Assembly: GCA_015490115.1 (NCBI GenBank) | Contig: WFYM01000066.1 | Location: 1 to 11,232, forward strand | Length of the DNA stretch: 11,232 bases | From: Aquificaceae bacterium | Lineage (GTDB): Bacteria; Aquificota; Aquificia; Aquificales; Aquificaceae | Direction of reading: 5' to 3' | Shown here: piece after piece, positions 1 through 4,078 of the stretch | Position numbering within the stretch: the stretch's first letter is position 1 | How the letters are laid out: each line of letters starts with the position of its first letter | Notes under the pieces: model-generated | Told to the model about the DNA's origin: nothing | Database searches by the model: none | What the model saw: the letters and a program-made list of their open reading frames with translations, nothing else | Translations under genes and position numbers: made by a program

Positions 1-339
1 AAGATAGTTAAGGGTGAGGTCCCCTCAAAGAAGGTCTTCGAGGACGATAAGGTCCTCGCCTTCCACGACATAAACCCCGTAGCTCCCGTCCACATACTAA
101 TAGTCCCGAAGAAGCACATAGTCGGCGTCCAGACCCTCGAACCTGAAGACGAGTGCCTCGTAGGACACATGTTCTACACAGCAAGGAAGATCGCCGAGGA
201 CCTCGGACTCGCACCTGGGGAGGACCTCTCTGGAGGCTACAGGCTCGTATTCAACGTGGGAAGGGACGCAGGTCAGAGCGTCTTCCACCTCCACCTACAC
301 CTAATAGGCGGGAGGCACATGGGCTGGCCTCCGGGATGA
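1..339 (+). CDS. HIT-family (HinT-like) purine nucleotide phosphoramidase, 5' end missing
   Basis: This is the C-terminal 112 residues of a histidine-triad protein; reading frame 1 is open from the window edge to TGA at 337-339. The HIT signature HLHLHLIGG ends the domain, with the triad histidines at fragment residues 96, 98 and 100, and H100 in the usual nucleophile position. The tail GGRHMGWPPG is typical of bacterial HinT. The earlier segment FHDINPVAPVHILIVPKKHI is the conserved strand region that packs around the nucleotide. Family members hydrolyse AMP-lysine or other purine nucleoside phosphoramidates; the physiological substrate is usually unknown. Only about 5-10 N-terminal residues appear to be missing compared with typical HinT. 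The stop codon overlaps the ribF start (ATGA), so the two genes are probably co-transcribed. Identification is firm; the exact biological role is not. Confidence 0.93.
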   Translation, partial: KIVKGEVPSKKVFEDDKVLAFHDINPVAPVHILIVPKKHIVGVQTLEPEDECLVGHMFYTARKIAEDLGLAPGEDLSGGYRLVFNVGRDAGQSVFHLHLHLIGGRHMGWPPG

Positions 340-1253
340 GGACCTTCTTCCTCGAGACCGTAAGGAGCCTCGGTGAGGAGACCGCGGTCACGGTAGGGAG
401 CTTCGACGGATACCACCTCGGTCACAGATACCTGGTTTCCAAGCTGAAGGAAAGGGCAAAGGAGAGGAAGCTGAAGACCTTGATAGTTACCTTCTGCCCA
501 CACCCCCTGAAGGTCCTCGCCCCTAAGGTAAAACTCTGCGAGCTTACGGACCCGGAAGAAAAGAAGGAGCTTTTGGGAGCTGAAGGCATAGACTACATCT
601 GCTTTATAAGGTTCGACAGGGAGTTTTCCAAGATCCCTGCGAGGGAGTTTTTGGAGGATATACTCTTCAAGAGGCTCGGTTGCAGGTTCCTGCTCGTCGG
701 ATACGACTGGAGGTTCGGTCACAGGAGGGAGGGAGAGATAGAGCTGGCAAGGGAGGTAGGGAAAAGGCTTGGCTTTGAAGTCGAACCCGTAGAACCTTTT
801 ACCTTGAACGGTCACGTGGTGAGCAGCACCCTCATAAGGAGGCTCCTCTCGGAGGGGAGGGTAGAAGAAGCTAAGGACTTCCTCGGGAGGAGGTATTGGA
901 TAAAGAGGAGGGTCACAAAAGGTGAGGGGAGGGGTTCGAAGATAGGCTTCCCGACCGCCAACTTAAAAGGCACCGAGAACCTCTGTCTGAAGGAGGGTGT
1001 ATACGCGGTCCTCGTCGAAGGGAGGTATCCCGGTGTCGCCAACTACGGTGAGAGACCCACCTTCGGCGGAGGTAAGAGGGTCTTAGAGGTCCACATACCG
1101 GGCTTTAAAGGTGACCTCAAGGGGAAGACTTTGAAGGTGGAGTTTTTGAAGTTTCTGAGGGAGGAGAAAAAGTTTCCCTCCGTTGAGGACCTAAAAAAGC
1201 AAATAGAGAAGGACATTCAGCTCGCACTGGAGGTCTGCTCCCTTACCGAGTAA
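336..1253 (+). CDS. ribF: Bifunctional riboflavin kinase / FAD synthetase RibF
   Basis: RibF phosphorylates riboflavin to FMN and adenylylates FMN to FAD in the cytoplasm. The 305-residue length is normal for the family. The N-terminal adenylyltransferase domain has GSFDGYHLGH at residues 21-30 (the HxGH nucleotidyltransferase motif), GYDWRFGHRREG at 122-133 and SSTLIR at 163-168. The C-terminal kinase domain has GEGRGSKIGFPTANL at 196-210 (the ATP/flavin-binding PTAN motif), ANYGERPTFGG at 235-245, the catalytic Glu in LEVHI at about 251, and FLREEKKF at 273-280. The ATG at 336 is chosen because it forms an ATGA overlap with the HIT stop and places the first beta-strand correctly. The frame is open further upstream to 153, but that part only shadows the HIT gene. 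No good Shine-Dalgarno lies next to the start, so translation may be coupled to the HIT gene. The last 37 nt overlap the convergent gene that ends at 1217. Confidence 0.96.
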   Translation: MRTFFLETVRSLGEETAVTVGSFDGYHLGHRYLVSKLKERAKERKLKTLIVTFCPHPLKVLAPKVKLCELTDPEEKKELLGAEGIDYICFIRFDREFSKIPAREFLEDILFKRLGCRFLLVGYDWRFGHRREGEIELAREVGKRLGFEVEPVEPFTLNGHVVSSTLIRRLLSEGRVEEAKDFLGRRYWIKRRVTKGEGRGSKIGFPTANLKGTENLCLKEGVYAVLVEGRYPGVANYGERPTFGGGKRVLEVHIPGFKGDLKGKTLKVEFLKFLREEKKFPSVEDLKKQIEKDIQLALEVCSLTE

Positions 1254-1507
1254 TCCACCCTCACCTCACCGTTCTTTAAAAGGACGAAACTCCTCTCGAG
1301 CCTCTCCTTTATCCCCTTCTTGTTGGCGAGGAAGTTTTCGAGACCCTTCGGGTCCCCGTGGGATTTTAAAAGGTAGTTCCTCACCTCACCGTTGTCGAAG
1401 TGGATCTTAACGGGGAGGCAGTAGAACTTAGAATCCTCACCTTTCCCGCACCTCGTTATCTTACCCACAACCTCTATCTTCACGCTCCTTGCGACTATCT
1501 CCCCCAT
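1217..1507 (-). CDS. Conserved-looking small protein of unknown function, 96 aa
   Basis: I do not recognise this protein. From ATG at 1507 it reads 96 residues, beginning MGEIVARSVKIEVVGKITRC. It has two cysteines (C20, C30), no membrane segment or signal peptide, and a mixed beta/alpha pattern. The motif NGEVR occurs twice, at residues 39-43 and 79-83. The frame is open upstream to 1654, but that part is antisense to tusA and has a Ser/Thr-rich, non-protein-like composition. A TATAAT box lies just upstream of ATG 1507, so translation most likely begins there, possibly on a leaderless or nearly leaderless mRNA. An alternative in-frame ATG at 1534 is less likely because it would sit upstream of the inferred transcription start. 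The gene is convergent with ribF (3' overlap 1217-1253) and divergent from tusA. Its composition and codon use match the real neighbouring genes, which supports it being coding. Confidence 0.72.
   Translation of the reverse strand: MGEIVARSVKIEVVGKITRCGKGEDSKFYCLPVKIHFDNGEVRNYLLKSHGDPKGLENFLANKKGIKERLERSFVLLKNGEVRVDYSVREQTSSAS
1259..1393. repeat. 15-bp direct repeat, copies 120 bp apart, within the 96-aa gene
   Basis: CCTCACCTCACCGTT occurs at 1259-1273 and again at 1379-1393. On the minus strand both encode the end of NGEVR, at residues 39-43 and 79-83 of the unknown 96-aa protein, so the spacing is exactly 40 codons. Flanking residues agree only weakly (VKIHFDNGEVRNYLL against FVLLKNGEVRVDYS). 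An old internal duplication of a beta-hairpin is possible; coincidence in a low-complexity region is the alternative. Confidence 0.4.
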
Positions 1508-1515
1508 AGCAACTG

Positions 1516-1524
1516 TATTATATT
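1516..1524 (+). promoter_or_regulatory. Probable -10 region for the tusA-dsrEFH-queD operon
   Basis: The only AT-rich, non-coding stretch upstream of the plus-strand operon contains overlapping TATTAT (1516-1521) and TATATT (1519-1524). Either could serve as a -10 element facing tusA. I see no convincing -35 hexamer at 16-18 bp: TTGCGA at 1489-1494 is too far away at 21 bp. The element overlaps the TATAAT box that faces the other way, so the two divergent transcripts would compete for the same DNA. Confidence 0.35.
1517..1522 (-). promoter_or_regulatory. -10 box (TATAAT) for the 96-aa minus-strand gene
   Basis: Read on the minus strand, these six bases are a perfect TATAAT, about 9 nt upstream of the ATG at 1507. 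The predicted transcription start would therefore fall at or within a few bases of the start codon, giving a leaderless or nearly leaderless message. A weak -35 candidate (TTAACC, 4 of 6 matches to TTGACA) lies about 18 bp further upstream, inside the first codons of tusA. The surrounding 1511-1532 is strikingly AT-rich for this GC-rich window. The box matches the sigma-70 consensus, but no transcript data are available. Confidence 0.5.
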
Positions 1525-1532
1525 TATTTCTC

Positions 1533-1775
1533 ATGCAGGAGGTTAAGGTGGACAGGGAACTCGACATAAGGGGAGAGGTCTGTCCCTTTACCTTCGTCAA
1601 GAGCAAGCTCGTCCTCGAAACTATGGAGGTGGGAGAGGTCCTGAGGGTTATCATAGACTACCCACCCTCCGCGGAGAACGTTCCAAAGAGCATGAAGGAG
1701 GAGGGTCAGGAGGTAATAGCGGTAAACAAGATAGGTGAAAACCTCTGGGAGATACTGATAAGAAAGAAGAGATGA
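1533..1775 (+). CDS. tusA: TusA/SirA-family sulfurtransferase (sulfur carrier)
   Basis: TusA proteins carry persulfide sulfur on a conserved Cys and pass it to DsrE/TusD-type partners. This 80-residue product has the family pattern LDIRGEVCPFTFVKSKL. The carrier is Cys17, but the usual CPxP motif is CPFT here, so the second Pro is missing. It continues with GEVLRVIIDYPPSAENVPKSMKEEGQEV, as in other members. The start is uncertain. The ATG at 1533 has no Shine-Dalgarno, while a GTG at 1548 sits 5 nt after a strong AGGAGG (1537-1542) and would give a 75-residue protein that still begins before the conserved LDIRG. The gene overlaps dsrE by ATGA (1772-1775), which marks an operon with strict translational coupling. 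The family call is firm; the pathway is not. Confidence 0.9.
   Translation: MQEVKVDRELDIRGEVCPFTFVKSKLVLETMEVGEVLRVIIDYPPSAENVPKSMKEEGQEVIAVNKIGENLWEILIRKKR
1537..1543 (+). promoter_or_regulatory. Shine-Dalgarno supporting GTG start of tusA at 1548
   Basis: AGGAGGT lies just inside the longest tusA reading frame and 5 nt before an in-frame GTG (1548-1550). The ATG at 1533 has only AT-rich sequence before it. If the -10 near 1516-1524 is real, transcription would begin around 1530, leaving this site as the natural ribosome-binding site and GTG 1548 as the start. Confidence 0.5.
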
Positions 1776-2077
1776 AGGTCCTCTTCGTCATCACGAGCAT
1801 ACCTTACGCAAAGGACTACAACACGGTCCTGAACCTTATAAGGAAACTGAGGGAGAGGAACCACGAGGTCACCGTCTTCTTCTCAGGAAACGGCGTTTAC
1901 TACCTGATAAGACCCGAAGCTGAAGAGATCGCAAAGCTCGGAGCCAGGGTCCTCTTCTGCTCCCACTCCGCAAACCAGAGGGGCGTCCCTACCGAGGTGA
2001 GCTGGGCTGAGAGCAGCTCCACCTACGGTCTCTCCCAGATGATAGGGGGCTTCGACAGGGTCTTGGTCTTCAACTGA
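1772..2077 (+). CDS. DsrE/TusD-like sulfur relay subunit
   Basis: The product is a 101-residue DsrE-family protein. It starts MKVLFVITSIPYAKDYNTVLNLIRKL, the usual first strand and helix, followed by HEVTVFFSGNGVYYLI. Cys63 in the segment CSHSANQRGV lies at the same distance from RGV as the persulfide-forming Cys in E. coli TusD and Allochromatium DsrE (CVAAALRRGV type). In DsrEFH/TusDCB heterohexamers this Cys accepts sulfur from TusA. The gene overlaps tusA by 4 nt and is followed after 9 nt by the dsrF-like gene. It is the only one of the three DsrE-fold subunits here with a Cys at that position, which supports its being the active DsrE/TusD subunit. I cannot decide from sequence whether it serves sulfur oxidation or tRNA thiolation. 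Confidence 0.85.
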   Translation: MKVLFVITSIPYAKDYNTVLNLIRKLRERNHEVTVFFSGNGVYYLIRPEAEEIAKLGARVLFCSHSANQRGVPTEVSWAESSSTYGLSQMIGGFDRVLVFN

Positions 2078-2086
2078 GGTGGTGTT

Positions 2087-2428
2087 ATGAAGGTGGCTTT
2101 TATCCTGAAGGGTGATCCTTTCTCTTGGAAGGCTCACGAAGCCTTCAGGATAGCGACAGCCCTCGGTATAAACCACGAGGTCTACTTCATATTCATCAGG
2201 GACGGTGTGTATACCTTGACGAGGTGGGACCCTGAGAAGCTCGGAGTTGAAACCTTCGAAAAGTTCTTCGAGACTATAGAGTTCCTGAGGGTTCACCTGA
2301 TCGTGGAGGACGCTTCGATGAACGAGAGGGGTATAAAGGAGTCGGACCTCGTGAAGGAGGTTAGGGTCCTCTCCGCTGAGGAGATAAGTGAGATAATAAA
2401 CGAGACGGAGGCGGTCTTCGTATGGTGA
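2087..2428 (+). CDS. DsrF/TusC-like subunit of the sulfur relay complex
   Basis: This 113-residue protein has the DsrE-type fold: MKVAFILKGDPFSWKAHEAFRIATAL, then a strand with IFIRDGVYTL, then HLIVEDASMNERGIKE. The segment before RGI has Glu where the DsrE subunit has its persulfide Cys, as is usual for DsrF/TusC, the structural subunit. It ends in EAVFVW, the hydrophobic strand and terminal aromatic typical of this family. The start has a GAGGTGG ribosome-binding site 4 nt upstream. Its 3' end overlaps the following gene by 7 nt (2422-2428). No Cys is present at all, so it is unlikely to carry sulfur itself. Confidence 0.8.
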   Translation: MKVAFILKGDPFSWKAHEAFRIATALGINHEVYFIFIRDGVYTLTRWDPEKLGVETFEKFFETIEFLRVHLIVEDASMNERGIKESDLVKEVRVLSAEEISEIINETEAVFVW

Positions 2429-2661
2429 ACACCCTGTGGCTCGTGAGGAAGCTGGGGGACTTCTCTTCGGAGCTGATATCGGAGGGGGACGTGGTCGTCC
2501 TTATAAGCGACGGAGTCCTCAGGTGGCCGACCAGAAAAGGTTGGTATGTGTGCAGGGAGGATGCGGAGGCGAGGGGTCTTAAGGTTCCCGAAAACATGAT
2601 GAAGAGCTACGAGGAGATAGTCCAGCTTATAGAGGAGGCGAGGAGGGTGGTCGTCTGGTGA
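2422..2661 (+). CDS. DsrH/TusB-like subunit of the sulfur relay complex
   Basis: The 79-residue product matches the small DsrH/TusB subunit: TLWLVRKLGDFSSELISEGDVVVLISDGVLRW is the family's first half, WYVCREDAEARGLKV corresponds to the VYALEEDLxARGL segment, and it ends VVVW. It is slightly shorter than the usual ~95 residues. The conserved N-terminal Cys seen in some DsrH proteins is replaced by Ser around residues 15-16; the only Cys is at 44. With the two preceding genes it completes a three-subunit DsrEFH/TusDCB set in canonical order. It overlaps dsrF by 7 nt and queD by 4 nt (GTGA at 2658-2661). Confidence 0.78.
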   Translation: MVNTLWLVRKLGDFSSELISEGDVVVLISDGVLRWPTRKGWYVCREDAEARGLKVPENMMKSYEEIVQLIEEARRVVVW

Positions 2662-3146
2662 GGTGGGAGATAACCAAGACCTTCAGATTCGAAGCTGGTC
2701 ACAGGGTCTGGAAGCAGGACCTCTCCTCAGGGAGGGGTTCCTCCCTTACGAAGGAGACGCCCGTGAACAAGTGCGTGAACCTTCACGGTCACAGCTACGT
2801 CCTCGAAGTTACTTTAGGTTCCGACACCTTGAGCGATCAGGACATGGTAATGGACTTTTACCACGTAAAGAGCGCCCTCAAGGACCTCATAGACAGGATG
2901 GACCACAGCTTCATAATTGACGTGAGCGATCCCATGTTCGAGGACCTAAAAGCTGTAGCTCAAAAGCACGGAGCTTTGAAGATATTCCCAGTGAACTTCT
3001 GCCCGACCGCGGAAGCTTTAGCCAAGTTCTTCTACGACTTCCTCACCGAGAAGCTCAAAGAGTCGGGTGTCTTGGGTGAGGTGAAGGTAGTCAAGGTTGT
3101 CCTTTGGGAGACCGCAACATCGAAGGCTGAATACAGACCGGAGTGA
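2658..3146 (+). CDS. queD: 6-carboxytetrahydropterin synthase QueD (PTPS family)
   Basis: QueD converts dihydroneopterin triphosphate to 6-carboxy-tetrahydropterin, an early step toward queuosine at the tRNA wobble position. The 162-residue protein has the zinc histidines H15 (FEAGHRV) and H43/H45 (NLHGHSY), the catalytic Cys39 (NKCVN), the D82-H83 pair in MDHSF, PTAEALAKFF at 116-125, and the late acidic residue E151 in LWETATSKAEY. It is somewhat longer than E. coli QueD (about 120), with insertions at 20-35 and 90-112, as in many thermophile homologues. A PTPS-like function in another pterin pathway is possible, but the C...HGH spacing favours QueD. The start is GTG 2658, forming GTGA with the dsrH stop. 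The 3' end overlaps the convergent DNA glycosylase gene by 56 nt, and that overlap includes the E151 codon. Confidence 0.88.
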   Translation: MRWEITKTFRFEAGHRVWKQDLSSGRGSSLTKETPVNKCVNLHGHSYVLEVTLGSDTLSDQDMVMDFYHVKSALKDLIDRMDHSFIIDVSDPMFEDLKAVAQKHGALKIFPVNFCPTAEALAKFFYDFLTEKLKESGVLGEVKVVKVVLWETATSKAEYRPE

Positions 3147-3774
3147 GGGGACAGCCCTCGCACGAAGGGATCTTCTTACAAAAGCGTTTTGCGTGTTCGT
3201 CGAGGAGGGCGTGAAACTCCTTATAGACGAAGAGGTCCCTCGGAAGACTTCTCTCGAACCAAGCCTTCAGCTCCTCGTAGCTCCCCTCAATACCGAAGAC
3301 CCTCTTTACTATCCTCTTCGTGTAGGAGTCTACGACGAAGTGGAGTCTGTCTCCGGCGTAAAGGAGAATTACGTCCGCTGTCTCCCTTCCGATACCTTTT
3401 ATCTTGAGAAGCTCCTCCCTCGACACGGTCTTTACCTTCTCAACAGGGTTCAGCTCCTTTGCCACTTCCTTTAGCCTCGAAGCCTTTACCCTGTAATAAC
3501 CCGCTGGTCTCAGAAGCTTCGAGAGTTCCTCAAAGGGCGTCTCTATGATCCCCTTCAAAGAGAGTATCCCTTCGGATTTTAGGTTGTTTATAGCTTTTTC
3601 CGCATTCCTCCAGCTCGTGTTTTGAGTGAGGACTGCACCTATCACCACCTCCTCCCTCGGGTCGGTCCCGTGCTTTTTATGGTAATCCTCGTCAACGGGC
3701 CACCAGTTCTGGGGTCCGTAAAAGGAAAGGAGCTTCTCGAATACGAAGAGGAGGTCAGCCTTTGAACTTCTCAA
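3091..3774 (-). CDS. HhH-GPD DNA glycosylase with 4Fe-4S cluster, MagIII/MpgII-like (probable 3-methyladenine glycosylase)
   Basis: The 227-residue protein belongs to the endonuclease III superfamily. The segments IGAVLTQNTSW (45-55), LLRPAGYYRVKASRL (87-101) and the helix-hairpin-helix LLKIKGIGRETADVILLYA (122-140) resemble Helicobacter MagIII. Asp149 in FVVDSYTKR is the conserved catalytic aspartate. Where Nth has its Schiff-base Lys120 (GRKTA), this protein has Glu131 (GRETA), so it should be a monofunctional glycosylase without lyase activity. Four cysteines at 199, 205, 208 and 214 form a C-X5-C-X2-C-X5-C iron-sulfur site. The start appears to be TTG 3774: no ATG or GTG follows nearby, and AGGTGA lies about 6 nt upstream. 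It overlaps the PII-like gene by 20 nt and convergent queD by 56 nt. The alkylated-base substrate is inferred from the resemblance, not shown. Confidence 0.85.
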   Translation of the reverse strand: MRSSKADLLFVFEKLLSFYGPQNWWPVDEDYHKKHGTDPREEVVIGAVLTQNTSWRNAEKAINNLKSEGILSLKGIIETPFEELSKLLRPAGYYRVKASRLKEVAKELNPVEKVKTVSREELLKIKGIGRETADVILLYAGDRLHFVVDSYTKRIVKRVFGIEGSYEELKAWFERSLPRDLFVYKEFHALLDEHAKRFCKKIPSCEGCPLTPVCIQPSMLRSPKGQP

Positions 3775-4078
3775 GCCTGCTCACCTTGACCTCCGAAACG
3801 AAGACCACTCCCGAGTGCTTGTTTAAAAAAGGTGTGATACCTTCCACCACAGCCTCCACCTTCTCTTCGGGCATCACGGAGATCACCATAACGAGCGTGT
3901 CCTCCTCGTTAAAGAGGAGGTGTCCCTCGTGGAAGCCGTGGCTCCCTTTACCCGAGAGGTTGTGGACTATCGTGTATCCGCTTACCCCCGCCCTCTCGAG
4001 GAGGTCGACGACGAAATCGAGATGCTCACCCTTGACTATGATCTCCACCTTCTTCATATCGTAGAGCTTCAACCTCAT
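3755..4078 (-). CDS. PII-like regulatory protein associated with the DAB inorganic-carbon pump
   Basis: The 107-residue product has the PII-like ferredoxin-fold pattern: KKVEIIVKGEHLDFVVDLLERAGVSGYTIVHNLSGKG, a glycine/histidine-rich loop GSHGFHEGHLLFNEEDT in place of the T-loop, then LVMVISVMPEEKVEAVVEGITPFLNKHSGVVFVSEVKV. It lacks the tyrosine-containing T-loop of GlnB, so it is not a classical nitrogen PII protein. PII-like proteins (SbtB, CPII) are known beside bicarbonate transporters and bind adenine nucleotides, bicarbonate or both. Its position overlapping dabA suggests it gates or reports on that pump; this is inference. Two starts are possible. ATG 4078 has a strong GGGAGGT 5 nt upstream (53-nt overlap with dabA). 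ATG 4057 gives the more PII-like N-terminus MKKVEII (32-nt overlap). I give the first because of its ribosome-binding site. Confidence 0.82.
   Translation of the reverse strand: MRLKLYDMKKVEIIVKGEHLDFVVDLLERAGVSGYTIVHNLSGKGSHGFHEGHLLFNEEDTLVMVISVMPEEKVEAVVEGITPFLNKHSGVVFVSEVKVSRLEKFKG

Noticed and set aside
153..335. Extension of the ribF reading frame to an ATG at 153
   Set aside because: This part lies antisense-free but out of frame over the HIT gene. Its Arg/Pro-rich composition is not protein-like, and RibF homology begins exactly at ATG 336.
3097..3474. Plus-strand frame opposite the DNA glycosylase gene
   Set aside because: The minus-strand glycosylase shows a complete set of motifs and cluster cysteines over the same bases. 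The plus frame has none and starts inside queD.
3091..3774. Canonical endonuclease III (nth)
   Set aside because: The catalytic lysine of the bifunctional enzyme is replaced by Glu131, and flanking segments resemble MagIII-type alkylpurine glycosylases.
3755..4078. Classical nitrogen regulator GlnB/GlnK
   Set aside because: The T-loop with its uridylylated Tyr is absent and no amtB or glnA is nearby. The carbon-pump context fits a PII-like protein better.
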